A stretch of 64,000 nt of DNA from Brachionus plicatilis (GCA_010279815.1 QEOQ01000316.1:865643-929642), one strand, 5' to 3'. Positions 24,112 to 34,521 are shown, counted from the first letter of the stretch. The notes: a model not told the origin generated them from the sequence alone. A program made the numbers and translations.

Positions 24112-25499
24112 TTATGTCATCAAACGACTGTACTCACTTATGAACGAAGACTTCTTGATCGTGTCCCACACTCTGTTGGCATAAACGAACCACTTTTTCT
24201 CGGTCAACGCGTGACCACTCTGTCCCGTGTTCACCTTGATCGAGAGCAGCTCCCTGCTGAGCGCTCTCACCAGCCGCTTCATCCCCGTCTCACCACTCGC
24301 TAAAAAAACACTGTTAGCCTAGCTCAAAATTTCCAAGGGTACTTACGCTCAGCAGGGTCCATGGACGGCAGAGCCACAAAATTAGGCTCGTCCGGCTCTC
24401 TGGGGCCGCGTCTGGCCTTCAAAAAGCAGGCACTCGACCCACTGTTGATGTCCGAGTGCAGCGAGCCCTTGACCTGCAGCTTCGAGTCCTTCATGAAATT
24501 GGCGTACACACTCTTCATCATTTTCAGGTCGAGTGGAGCGATCGGGCCGCACTTGTTCAAGCAGTAGATCAAGTGAGTGCGGTGCTGATAGGCCTGGTCG
24601 CACTCGGCCATGTTGGGCAGCAGCATTTCGGCCGTGTGCACCAGGGCGATTAGGTTGGGATCGAAGAACCAGTCCTCCACTAGAATGACCACATTGCACA
24701 CGGACAAACAAAAGCAGGCCAGCTCGATCGACTGCATGTGCACATTGTTCTCGTGGTACTTGAGGTCGAGGGCTTTTTTGCTCTGCTCGCTCTGACTGAT
24801 GTTTTTGTCGAGGACAGAGGCGCTGAGCAGCGGCTGCACGTCCAGCAGGATAGTGCGCTCGGCGGTGACGTAGCAGTCGATGCCGCTGGTCTTGTGCTTG
24901 GCCGCTTCGCTCTCGGCGCCCGCCGCTCTGAACACAGAGCTCTCGCGGCCGCCTAGCAAAGACATAATTGTCGACTTGCCCACTCCCGTTTTGCCCAGCA
25001 CTCCGATCACTGTGTAATTTTCGTTGGTGTCCGACAAGTAGTGATCGAGAGTGTCCGCAAAGTGGAGGTGTTCGTCGAGCAGCTTGCACGAGCCGTTCAT
25101 GGAGGCAATGGCCAATCGCTGCTTGATCGATGTGTTGAACAGCCAAACAGGCTCTTTGGGAGCGGTGAGTGGCTGCTGGATTGTGAGCGGCTTGGGAGCT
25201 TGTTGTTGATTGGCCGGCTTGAGAACAAGCCTAGACAGCTCCGAGTCGAGTTTGGCCAGGCTCTTGTTGAAGCCGGTGAACGACTCGGACTTGCCCATTG
25301 GCTTCACGTTCTCGTCCTTGGCCGTCTTGCCCACTGGTCTAATGTCGGTGTCGGCCCGCGACTTCGACAGTATGGTGGGACGCTTGAGCAGCAGCAGATC
25401 TTCATGCTTGGACTTGTATGACCGGTTGCGTCTGGCGTCCCGCTCGTATTGGTTGCTCTTCGAGGATATGTTCAGCATTGTACATCCGAAGTATATCAC
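24112..25499 (-). CDS. smg9: SMG9, nonsense-mediated decay factor
   Basis: Two exons, 24347-25499 and 24112-24299, separated by a 47-bp intron (GTAAGT donor), give 446 residues. The P-loop-like G domain starts at about residue 164: VIGVLGKTGVGKSTIMSLL, with the Walker A GKTGVGKS at 169-176. TSGIDCYVTAERTILLDVQP and EDWFFDPNLIALVHTAEMLL match SMG9. The second exon supplies the hallmark end LTEKKWFVYANRVWDTIKKS then SFISEYSRLMT. The N-terminal 120 residues are basic and disordered-looking. SMG9 binds SMG8 and restrains the SMG1 kinase that phosphorylates UPF1 (family knowledge). The Walker A is fully canonical, whereas as I recall the vertebrate protein has a GLQGTGKS form. Met8 is an alternative start. 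Codon GC is high compared with the flanks. Confidence 0.93.
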
Positions 25500-26260
25500 T
25501 TCATTCTTAAGGCTATGTGTGTGTGTGTGTGTTAAAATTGGAATTTTTTTTTTGTGAAATTTAATTTTAATTTTTAGATTAATGTTGGAAATTTTAAGTG
25601 GTGCAAAATAGAGAATAATAGTGATAATAATAATAATAAATTCAGAGTTTCTAGGCTAATATGAACTTAGTTTTGAGTTGTGAAGCCAAGTGAATGAATA
25701 ATGAATCGTGCATACCATCGCATATGTGTGTGCGTATGCAATGCGATTATGTAATTTATGTATTGCTTAACAATCTAGGCTCCAGTGTCATATTTGTTGT
25801 CTGCGCACACACAAACACACTAATTGCTCATGCGCTAAATTTTTTCTATTTTAGAGAATTTGGTTAATTTAGTTGGATAAAATTGTCTTGATATTTAAAA
25901 ATAAAGCGATTTTTATGTTCACTGGACCTGATCGTTTAAAAAAATGTTAAGAAAATAAATTTTTTATTATTCTTTATCAAAAAAAATTTCAAATTTAAAT
26001 CAAATGACTATAACTAATTATTTAGAATAAAATACAATTTTTTTCCAGAGTTTTTTTCCGATATTTTTACACAATTTACTTGAGACTTGCATTTTCTGTT
26101 CGGCACTATATTAAAATATAGGAAAAAAAATCATGGTACAAAATTCATAGAAGACAAATTTCATGACAATGTCAATTTCATTGAATTAATTATCATGGAT
26201 AGTGATTACATAGAAAAATATATAATCATAGATTTCATTTTTATATAGACAAAATTTTTT
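25500..26260. other. Upstream flank of SMG9
   Basis: Contains a GT-dinucleotide tract of about 16 bases at 25515-25531, a short AAT-repeat at about 25622 and a patch rich in CA/GT and CATATG at 25710-25830. No gene, RNA or clear promoter motif was recognised. The patch may be the promoter region of SMG9, by position only. Confidence 0.35.
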
Positions 26261-27425
26261 TTACCGTAATGCCTTGCCCCTAATGTGGCATTTATTTTCA
26301 GAATTCTGGATTTTAATGCTGCATTTAACCCACTTTTTTTTCCAGATACGCTGCGACTAAAAATGCTGCAGTTAATGTCAAAATTTTGGTATAAATGCCG
26401 CATTAAATATGTAAAAAATAATAAAAATGTATTTTTATATTTTTTCAATTGTTTCAAAATTTGAAACACAAAAAATGTTCTTCGGACATAATGCATGGAT
26501 GTAAAGTTAAAGTTTTGAGTTTTAATGCTAGTTTATTAAATTCATTTTTAACGCTCTTAAGTGTCCAATTTTTTTTTTATAATTTTTATAACTATTTTCA
26601 TAATTCTTACAATTATATTCATAACTGCAGCATTCAAAAGAAGAGAGCGAAGAAGATGATGAAGAAAGACAATAAATGAACTTAGAAGAGAGAGAAATAA
26701 TAAATAATATGGAAATTAATGAAGAAAATAGCGAAAATCAACCGCCTTCCAACCAACTCGCATCAACATCTATAAGATCTATAGGTCAAAGATTAAATTT
26801 TTGAAATATAAAAATACCAAAAGCCACTTCACCTGAATCAACTGCAGCTCGTTTGCCATTAGTAACATTGAGATATAATGCGAATAAAGCTGCTAATGCT
26901 CAGTCAGAAGTCGAAAATGAAAGTCCCGAAACAGCAGCAAATGTAGAACCAACCAGAAAAGGCCGTGGTGGTCGCAAAAAGGGAAGCAAAAACAAAAAAA
27001 CTCTAGAAAAAGAAGCACGTGAGAGAGAAGCTAGCGAGAGAAAACAATAAAATTTCATTTTTTTTTAAAAACAAATAATTTTTATATGGAAAATTTTATG
27101 CCATTTTTATATTAAAATACCGTTTTTTTATCAATTTAAATAAAATTTGGTGACGCATTAAAACTCAAAATTTTAACTTTACATCCATGCATTATGTCCG
27201 AAGAACATTTTTTGTGTTTCAAATTTTGAAACAATTGAAAAAATATAAAAATTCATTTTTATTATTTTTTACATATTTAATGCGGCATTTAAACCAAAAT
27301 TTTGACATTAACTGCAGCATTTTTAGTCGCAGCGTATCTGGAAAAAAAAGTGGGTTAAATGCAGCATTAAAATCCAGAATTCTGGTTTAAAGAGCAATGC
27401 ATTAGGGGGCAAGGCATTACGGTAA
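26261..27425. mobile_element. DNA transposon with 270-bp terminal inverted repeats and an internal ORF
   Basis: The left TIR (26261-26529) starts TTACCGTAATGCCTTGCCCC; the right TIR (27154-27425) is its reverse complement with few changes. Each TIR carries four variants of an 11-bp palindrome, AATGCNGCATT, at intervals, like binding sites for a transposase. TA at both borders could be a target duplication or part of the TIR. The 620-bp core holds the broken ORF described next. TIR length resembles Mutator-like or Academ/Ginger-type elements, but no 9-bp duplication is visible, so the superfamily is open. Confidence 0.75.
26676..27050 (+). pseudogene. Broken 124-codon AT-hook-like ORF inside the TIR element
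   Basis: One frame runs from ATG 26676 to TAA 27050, interrupted only by a TGA at 26802-26804. The N-terminal part is acidic (MEINEENSENQPPSNQ), the middle Ser/Ala-rich, and the C-terminal part basic: RKGRGGRKKGSKNKK, which resembles an AT hook, then charged KEAREREASERKQ. No DDE catalytic domain is present. It could be a DNA-binding accessory protein of the element or the N-terminal relic of a transposase. A related basic block, RRRGRPKGSKKKK, is encoded on the minus strand near 42110. Confidence 0.45.
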
Positions 27426-27448
27426 TATAAAATATGAATTCACCTATA

Positions 27449-27717
27449 CAGTAGTGATTTGATAACAGTATTTTACGAAAAATTACGTAAAATACCGTAA
27501 ATTAACCAAATTTTAAATTGAAAAATCGAAAATTTACGAAAGTTTTTTTTTTTTTATAAATTGGTTAGAAAAATAGTTATTTTTAAATTGTTATAAAAAA
27601 AAAACTTTCGTAAATTTTCGATTTTTGGAAAAAAAGACATTTATTCAAAAATTTTGAATTTTGAATTGGCCGTTTTGAATATTACCAAATTTTACCAAAA
27701 TTATCTCACAATCCTGC
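27449..27717 (+). mobile_element. Right-truncated Tc1/mariner-like MITE
   Basis: TA then CAGTAGTGATTTGATAACAG, followed by TTTTACGAAAAATTACG and a self-complementary stretch (TCGAAAATTTACGAAAG against CTTTCGTAAATTTTCGA). The right half, to about 27717, is the reverse complement of the arm at 22950-23095, but the terminal CACTG-TA is missing. It lies 24 bp beyond the 1.17-kb TIR element. Confidence 0.65.
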
Positions 27718-28282
27718 ACATTGTGAATTTTCATACAAAAATTACAATACAATAAGTAAAAAAGGTTTTTGTTTTTGTTCTAACGGTCCAAAACATGTTC
27801 TGCAACTATAACAAATTGTAACATTTTTTGTTGCACCTTATTGTGAAAGTCTGCAAAAACTCTGCAAATTAATTGCTCATTACGTTGTAATACGTTTAAA
27901 TGGCGTGTAATTTTGCATAAATTTGCACACATTTAGCAGACTGTTTATAAAAAATAAACAAACTTTATTCTTTTTAGCCAATCGAGCTGATCTTTTAACA
28001 TTAACAACTTTATTTTGATCTTTTTTGTTCGTTGTGTTTGGTTGTGATACTTCTTGCGATGGTGGTGGCTGTTCTAACGAGTCCGATAGTTGTTATGATG
28101 ATGAATATGGTTGTATACAAGATGTTGATGGTTGTCGTAATGAAGCAATTGTCAAAGTATCAATTTCAGATAAATTGGTTGGTTGATAAATTTCAGATAA
28201 ATAAATTGGTTGCTAAAACCAACAATTACAACTACTATTTTTCAATTCTTGACTAAAAATTGAAATCACATGAAGATTTTTA

Positions 28283-28991
28283 GGGTCTATTGCGTTATGT
28301 GATCACTGGTTCACATAAAAGGTGAACCAAAAATATGTGTAAAAAAAAAATTATTTCGATAATCAAAATTTATTTTTTAATTTTTTTTAATTATAGGTGA
28401 GCCAAAAAAAAAATAAGTGAATCAAAAAAAAATTTAAATTTAAATTTAAGATCGGGTTCCATTTCTGATTCAAAATTTTTACAATTTTCGTTTCCACATG
28501 TTTTAATTGGTAAAACTAGTCCTAATTCGCTAAGCTTTACAAATTCTTTATATTCGTGACTCTCTTTTACTGATTTAAGCTTATCGCTCATTGTTTAAAA
28601 TATCTTTTTGATCAAGTTTTTAAAATTTAAAAAAGCGTTTAATTTTCTTAAATTATTATTTCAAGCATTTTATTGTAATTTTAATATTTTTAGTGCAAAA
28701 GTTTTGCAATTTTTTTAAAATAAGATGACTATTTATTAAAGCTTAAATTTTGAAAAATCAAATTTTTATTTACTTTGTCATATTTTTTTTGGTAAGTATC
28801 ATTTTAGGTGATCACTTTTTATTTTAGGTGAACACAATTTAATTTAGGTGATCATTATGAAAAAAATTTTAATTAATTAGTACACATATTTTTGGTACAC
28901 CTAAAAAGTGAACACATCTGATCACCTATTTTGGTTGGGTTAGTTGGTTCACCTTTTATGTGAACCAGTGATCACATAACGCAATAGACCC
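28283..28991. mobile_element. TIR element type GGGTCTA, copy 1, exact 8-bp target duplication
   Basis: It has 48-bp perfect inverted ends beginning GGGTCTATTGCGTTATGT and including GTGATCACTGGTTCAC. It is flanked by the direct repeat GATTTTTA (28275-28282 and 28992-28999). The interior repeats GTGATCAC, GGTGAACC and TTAGGTGATCA motifs. A minus-strand frame of about 52 codons (28591 downward: MSDKLKSVKESHEYKEFVKL and GNENCKNFESEMEPD) lies inside but has no known domain. The 8-bp duplication points to a hAT-like or P-like mechanism; the G-rich terminus is unusual for hAT. Confidence 0.8.
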
Positions 28992-29411
28992 GATTTTTAG
29001 TGTATTTTATAAATGAATCAAAATCAGTTTGATCAAGACACAATGAATCTTTTAAGTTAAGTCAATTACTTAAAATTTTTTATCACTTTTACCACCTCTT
29101 GATAAAATCAGACTTATCTATAAGTCACAGTTTTAAGTCTAAGTCACATAAATTTAAGTCAAAGTCATGACTAATTTTTTTTTTTTAAGTCAAAGTCAAT
29201 CATTTAAATTTTTTATAAAAAATCCGAACAATTTTTTTAAGGTTCTAGATAGAAAATTTTCCTTTTAACGCAAAAAAATATTAGATATTAAATTTTTTGT
29301 TTTTCATTTAAATTTTATTTGGTACTACATTAACTTTATACCTAAAATATTCTATTCAGTACCTTTTTTTTAAAATAAGGGAGTAAAATATAGGCCTTTT
29401 CTTTTCTTTTT

Positions 29412-29454
29412 ATAGACAGGAAAAAAGATTCAGTGAGTCTTTTTTCCTGTCTAT
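29412..29454. repeat. Perfect 17-bp-stem hairpin, 9-nt loop
   Basis: ATAGACAGGAAAAAAGA, a 9-base loop (TTCAGTGAG), then TCTTTTTTCCTGTCTAT. A second perfect hairpin with a 9-base loop and a shared CAGGAAAA in the stem is at 37372-37420. Function unknown. It could be a structured RNA, a recombination product or part of a mobile element. Confidence 0.6.
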
Positions 29455-29498
29455 CTTGAGATTTTTTGACGAAACTAGAGTTGATGATGTGCTCAAAC

Positions 29499-29867
29499 CA
29501 GAGATGGTCAAAAGTCAAAGTCAAGTCAGGACTTTGACTTTAAATTTTATTTTTTTGAATACAAGTTAAAATTAAAATTTATAATTAAAAATTTAATTAT
29601 TTATTAAATTAAAATTTTTTATATAAAATTTATATTAAATTTTAAATAAAGTTTAGTTCTCGAATTTTAATGTTTTCAAATTACATTTTATCATTGTTAA
29701 TTCTTCCAAGTTATTTGCAACATTTCTTAAGCTTAAATATATATAAATATTCATTTTCATTATTTTTTTAATTAAGCTAAAGAAGATTTAAAAATTAGAA
29801 AATAATTTTGCTGACTTGAGTGGACTCAAGTCAAGTCAGACTTTGACTTTGACTTTTAACGATTCTG
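29499..29867. mobile_element. hAT-like MITE with AAGTC repeats
   Basis: The left end is CAGAGATGGTCAAAAGTCAA, a classic hAT-style terminus; the right end is a diverged inverse ending AACGATTCTG. Subterminal AAGTCAAAGTC and GACTTGAC repeats occur on both sides. The roughly 280-bp core is AT-rich without genes. A target duplication is not evident. Confidence 0.5.
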
Positions 29868-30286
29868 ACTATAAAGTTTGACTTTTGACGTTGAGATGGT
29901 GTATTTTTAGTAACTGGTCTGGTAGGAATTGAATTATTTTTTAGTTTGGGATTTAAAAGTTCAAATAACTCTCCCACAAGTCCAGAATCCATATTCATCG
30001 GAAATCTGATAGACATTTTTTATTTTTCAACTTTTTTCATTAATCTTAATATTTAAAAATACAGCGTTTTTTTTTTAAATGGACCCAATCGTTTAACATG
30101 ATGTGAAAAAGAGAGCTTACTATAAAGAAAAAAAAATTCATACGGTCAATTAACTGACGGTATATATTAACTTTAAATCAAAAATTTGGCACACATTTTG
30201 ATACAATAATTAATTAATTAATTGCTTATTTTTCTTTATTTCACTTACAAAAAAAAGATTGATCTTTATTTTGATTTTTTTTAATA

Positions 30287-30436
30287 CAGTGTTGATTTGA
30301 TAACAGTATTTTACGAAAAATTACGTAAAATATCGTAAATTAACCAAATTTTACCACATTTTACGTAAATTAACGTATAATCCGAAAAGTGAAAAAGAAG
30401 TATTTTACGAAAAATTACGTAAATTTTCAGAATACT
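30287..30436 (+). mobile_element. Tc1/mariner-like MITE left end
   Basis: TA, then CAGTGTTGATTTGATAACAG and TATTTTACGAAAAATTACG, then a second TATTTTACG block. It abuts a 41-bp minisatellite at 30437, so the right end is missing or replaced. Confidence 0.6.
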
Positions 30437-30545
30437 ACTTAGAACGGCAAAAAGATTATTTGGCCGCCATTATTACTACTCAGAACGGCAAAAAGATTAT
30501 TTGGCCGCCACAATAACTACCTAGAACGGCAAAAAGATCTTTAAT
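30437..30545 (-). repeat. 41-bp minisatellite, about 2.5 units
   Basis: GAACGGCAAAAAGATTATTT plus GGCCGCC recurs at 30442, 30483 and 30524, an exact 41-bp period. The reverse complement (GCCGTTC, then AGTAGTTATT, then GGCGGCC) is the same unit as the array at 45889-46085 and the single copy at about 36498-36530. Confidence 0.8.
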
Positions 30546-30860
30546 ATTTTTTTAAAAGAAGTTTAATTATTAAAAAAATTGGACTTTTTTAAAAATTCAT
30601 CTAACTTTTATGAAATTAAATTAAGAAATAAAAAAATCTGTTATTTTTTGTTGAGTTTTTTTTAAATTTAACTTTTAATAGGGAACAAAAGTCTCAAAAA
30701 CTCCTCAGGTTTTCTGGTGTTAAATTCTTTGGCTGGTCTAAATCGTGAAGATTTTTATTTTTTTTAGCAGAAGAATATTTTTAATGTCTGATAAAAATTG
30801 CTATTTAAAATTTTTTAAATTAAATCAAACAACTTAGAAATAGGGAGTATTAAAGCTTAG
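30546..30860 (+). repeat. Dispersed repeat attached to the minisatellite, copy 1
   Basis: It shares AGTCTCAAAAACTCCTCAGG, TTGGCTGGTCTAAATCGTG and AACTTAGAAATAGGGAG with the inverse copy at 36163-36497. In both copies the 41-bp unit lies at the same end, so repeat and minisatellite moved together. A shorter relative is at about 41260-41360. Confidence 0.65.
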
Positions 30861-31029
30861 GAAAAAACGAATCTATTTATTGTTATTCTATTAAAAAAAA
30901 TCGTTTAATTTTAATTTTGGTTAAGTTGACGTAAAAATAAATTGAATTTTAATTTAAACTCGAATCACTCTTGGCTAAATTAAGAAAAATTCATCAGATA
31001 AATGTAGTGGACAGAAAAGTAGAAAAATT

Positions 31030-31209
31030 ATGGAAGCCCAAAACAACCTAAATACAAAACCACCAGCAACTTATAATCTGTTATCTAATGATAAAATAAT
31101 TGAAGTAGCTGATATTAACAGGTTGATTGAGCTTGATCAAAATGAAAATGTTTTCACTTTTATGTGTCCTTATGAAGATGTTTTCTTAGAAATTTATCAA
31201 GCACTTTAA
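31030..31209 (+). CDS. Small hypothetical ORF, 59 codons
   Basis: Open frame starting MEAQNNLNTKPPATYNLLSN and continuing EVADINRLIELDQNENVFTF, ending EDVFLEIYQAL. Its composition is more protein-like than the surrounding AT-rich DNA. There is no recognised domain and no splice partner was identified. It lies between mobile elements and may be an exon remnant or an element gene. Treat it as doubtful. Confidence 0.2.
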   Translation: MEAQNNLNTKPPATYNLLSNDKIIEVADINRLIELDQNENVFTFMCPYEDVFLEIYQAL

Positions 31210-31444
31210 AATTTAGTGATATAGACCTGAAAAACAGAAATTAAAAGTTTTATTCAGATATTAGTAATATACAAATAGGCCTTTTTAATTCCCTTTAACC
31301 CTTATGTAATGAAAAAAATACAAGATCAGCCAGTAAAAAGGTAGATATAGTCAATAAATCTTGAAAAAAATATTCATTTTTTGTTATTATCATATTTTAC
31401 TAAGTAAGTTTTGATATTTACTGATACAACCGAAAATATCAAAA

Positions 31445-32460
31445 AAAAAATTTTTATGAACTTGCATGTCAAGTTTGCCTATTTTCGGACTTATTTTCTC
31501 GTAACGCTTTTACTTTGCTGTGGTCGCAGAACCAGGTCTCTGTGATCATAATTACATGTGGGAAGTTTTGGTACTCGATTACTGAGTTAAAGTCGCTCCA
31601 TTTGTTGACCAAGGAAGTTGCATTTGAATAGAAAAAATTTAGATTAGTATAGGCTATATTTACATTGACTGATTTGCTTTTAGGGTTGGTGGCCTTCTTA
31701 TTCGGGCTTATAAATTTCTCTGAGCTCACCCCAGCGGATGCCCCAGTAGAACTTCTTGCCCTCGTATTGCCCACTTGATTTAATACCATAGCGGTGCCTC
31801 CCTTCAGTGCCTCCCTTCAGTGCCTCCTTTCAATTCCTGGTTACGTCTGTTACGCTCTTCTCTAAGGTTACGCTCAAGAACTCGTTAACATTGGGTCTTA
31901 TCAGGATTGACGTAGACCTGCTCGAAGCCCGTCCGGTCTTTCAGATCCTTCGACTCGGATATTTCTTGCTGTTTAAACTTTGTTTCCTTAAACGAGACCA
32001 CTATCTTGTCCAGGCGGCAGCCGTTAGCCGACTTTATTCTACGCTGGTACTTCACTTGGTCCCTATCTAAATTCAGGACCTCAAGTACCTCGTTTACTCT
32101 CTCTTTGTCAGTGTCTTCACTTTCTGAATACCCGGCGCCAGAGATAACCACGTTGTTCTGGATTCTTTCTGTTTCGCTGAGCTCCTTTCTCACGTTTGCA
32201 ATCATCACCATGGTGCTCTCAGATTTTTTACTGTTGCTGATGACGCTTGCCCACAAAAGGGCCGGGCGGCATGTTTGTTACTGGATTTGCTTTCAAATCT
32301 GCTATTTCCGTTGCCATTTCTTTAATTTTGTCCTTCTGAGCCTTCACGATGCTTACTAGAGCCATAACATACTTGTGCATCTTCTTTAAAGTATCAGTAC
32401 TTTATCCTGGGACGGTTGGCCAATCCTCTAATATAGAAAATGCTTCTTCCATTTGTTTAA
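31445..32460 (-). mobile_element. LINE 5' part: ORF1 and the start of the endonuclease ORF, inactivated
   Basis: Minus-strand frames in order: a start MEEAFSILEDWPTV stopped at once; MHKYVMALVSIVKAQKDKIK (helical); after a frameshift RIQNNVVISGAGYSESEDTD, NEVLEVLNLDRDQVKYQRRI and RTGFEQVYVNPDKTQ, stop, RVLERNLREERNRRNQEL. That is the pattern of a CR1-like ORF1. Then NLNFFYSNATSLVNKWSDF and PHVIMITETWF, the N terminus of an APE-type endonuclease domain, end at a stop. At least three disabling changes are visible. The reverse transcriptase part is absent here. Confidence 0.7.
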
Positions 32461-32540
32461 TTTATGTTTAATATTTTTTCAAGTTAAACTAGAAATTAGA
32501 ATCGATTAGTCGATCAAGCGTTAGACAACCGTTCAATGAA

Positions 32541-32642
32541 ATGTCAATTTGTGGTGGTCAAGGAATGGTAAGATGTAATTGTACATCTCAATGTATTATA
32601 AATCGAAATTGTTGGCGCAGAAGAGAAAGAGCCCGTTCTTGA
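32541..32642 (+). pseudogene. Cys-rich fragment joined to a piece of TRAIP
   Basis: The frame MSICGGQGMVRCNCTSQCI, INRNC resembles the Cys-rich tail found in some retroelement-derived integrase proteins (inference from a remembered pattern). It runs directly into GGCGCAGAAGAGAAAG at 32614, which is TRAIP coding sequence read in another frame, and then stops. No intact gene is supported. Confidence 0.3.
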
Positions 32643-32677
32643 AAATGTCTGATGATGAAAGTGATGAAGTTACTGAG
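32614..32677 (+). pseudogene. 64-bp inverted fragment of TRAIP exon 4
   Basis: This + strand stretch matches the coding sequence of TRAIP at 37948-38011 (minus strand) at 62 of 64 positions by my alignment. The parent segment encodes AQKRKNPFLKMSDDESDEVT. Its orientation is opposite to both the parent and the left TRAIP paralogue at 33485-34138. The near identity suggests a recent copy. There are no flanking introns, so mechanism unknown. Confidence 0.75.
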
Positions 32678-33484
32678 AAAAAACAGTAGTTGAGCACCTA
32701 AAAATATCGAATTCTTTAGTTTAATCTAAAAATTCTAATAAAAGAATTCAAATTTGACAAATTTGTTAAACATCACATGATTTAAAGAGATTTTTTAAGA
32801 AAAATAAAGCAATAAAATAAAAAAGTAAAACCATAGATTTGTTCAGAATTTTGTCTAGATTTTTAAAAAATAAAAAAAAAATGGGTCATAATTGATCCCT
32901 CGGAGGAGATACGATTTAAACCAGAAAAAACACATTTTTTACCTTTTTTTAGCCAACAAAAACCGCCACACCCTTTTTTTTTCTTCTAATTTGCATTAGC
33001 ATGTAGAGAATTTTATGCTCTTTCAGAATATATACAATTTTTTAGTATATTTAAGTTTTATCTTTGAGATTTTGAGTCTTAAAGAACAACAACTTTTTAA
33101 AGGGTTTGCTATTTTTGGAACCCTGGGTGTAAAAAATTTTTTTTTTTGCGATTTTCGATTTTCGAATTTTGAGTCAAAAATGTAAAATTCAGACAACACT
33201 AAAGTTTTGAATTTCGTGAACTTTACGTAAATTTCGATAATTACCTTACTATGCGTAATTTTTGAAATAAATAAAATTATCAATTTTTTCTGTTTTCTCT
33301 ATCTCTCTCATAATTAACTGAAATTAAAAAGAAAAAAATAGTAAAAATCTGAAATAAATGAAACAAAGCGTAAATATTGATAAAAATTTTATTGATTAGA
33401 GCAGATTGTATTTGAACCATGACATCTGGAATTACACAAGAGGTTCGATCATATCCTCTTCTGGCACACAACTCTGGCAATAAT

Positions 33485-34138
33485 TTAGCCCATTTCGCTC
33501 ATCCCACGCAAATACCCGGTGATGTACTCCAAATCTGACACATTTGACTCGTACAGCTCTTTGTACTTAACATGGTCCCTGCTCAGCAAGAAAAAAATTT
33601 AATTTTGAAAAAATCTTTAAATATAGAAAAAAATTAAAGAAAAATTTTAATTATTTAAAAGATAAAAGACTGTATTTTTTAAATTCTTTAAGAAAAAAAT
33701 TTATACATATTAAAAAAAAAATCTTTTTAATTTATTTAAAAAATTTGGTCATACTCGAGCTCATTTCTGAGATTTTCAATTAGGTCCTCATATTTGTTGC
33801 GACAAAAAATTAAATAAGAATTAAATTCGTCTAGTTCTTTTATTTTGACATCCCTCTTTTTTTGGAAATTAATTAAAAAATAAAATGGACCAAAAAAATA
33901 CTTGTTCGATGAGTTTGCTTTTTTGGTTGAGCGATTCGCTTTTGTCCTTGAGGTCTGATTTGAGCTGTTCGTATCTGTTCGTGTCTTTGAGCTTGGCGCG
34001 GCACTGTGGACACGACTTTTGGCTTGTGCTGAACCAGCGGAACAGACACTCTTCGTGAAATATGTGGCCGCATGCACAGGCTGATATGTGCGAATTGACC
34101 ACAAATATTTCGGTACAAATTACGCAAGCTGGACGCAT
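33485..34138 (-). pseudogene. Truncated TRAIP paralogue (left copy of the tandem duplication)
   Basis: Three exons with the same splice sites as the full gene: 33902-34138, 33755-33855 and 33485-33578. They join in frame to 143 residues. The RING (C5, C8, C23, H25, H28, C31, C43, C46) is identical to TRAIP. An in-frame loss of about 36 codons follows RAKLKD. Exon 2 has the parental length (101 nt) but has diverged (RDVKIKELDEFNSYLIF). Exon 3 is fused to an internal piece of parental exon 4 (GMSEMG), and a TAA then ends the frame where the parent has AAA. Further parental coding sequence can be followed to about 33440. It could still make a RING plus short coiled-coil protein; otherwise it is a pseudogene. 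Confidence 0.75.
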
Positions 34139-34349
34139 TTAAAGATTCATTTGATATTATTTTCTTTTTTTTTTTGCTTGTAATAAATTATAAACTAGGT
34201 TAGCTATTGAAAAAAAAGGCTCATATGATTTTAGGGTTCAGTTTATTTGCATTTATTTGTGAAAATACAAAGTTGTTGATTGCAAATCTAAAATTGTTTT
34301 ATTTTTGCCCATTGAGATAAATTTGTGGATGTGAATGCTGAATTGATAA

Positions 34350-34420
34350 GCACTGGTGGTTCAGTGGTAGAATGCTCGCCTGCCACGCGGGCGGCCCGGG
34401 TTCGATTCCCGGCCAGTGCA
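34350..34420 (+). tRNA. tRNA-Gly(GCC), copy 1
   Basis: 71-nt cloverleaf: acceptor stem GCACTGG/CCAGTGC, discriminator A, anticodon loop CTGCCAC with anticodon GCC, T-arm GGTTCGATTCC. Internal A box (TGGTTCAGTGG) and B box are intact, and a T7 terminator follows directly. Identical to the other three copies in this window. It lies 211 bp upstream of the TRAIP paralogue start, and that flank is shared with copy 3. Confidence 0.97.
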
Positions 34421-34521
34421 TTTTTTTCTAATTAAAAGAAATTAACAATTTTGAAACCATTTTATCATTTTTTCATCAATTTTATTGAATTTCCATAGTT
34501 TTTGTTTTTTAATGATTAAAT

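Noticed and set aside
24382..25557. Several frames overlapping SMG9 on both strands
   Set aside because: Explained by the high GC of the SMG9 exon; only the SMG9 frame shows family motifs.
26206..27390. Nearly identical small frames MHYVRRTFFVFQILK on both sides of the 26-kb element
   Set aside because: They are the same TIR read from each end, not duplicated genes.
31807..32359. Plus-strand frames in the 31.8-32.4-kb region
   Set aside because: Antisense to the LINE ORF1, which explains the sequence better.
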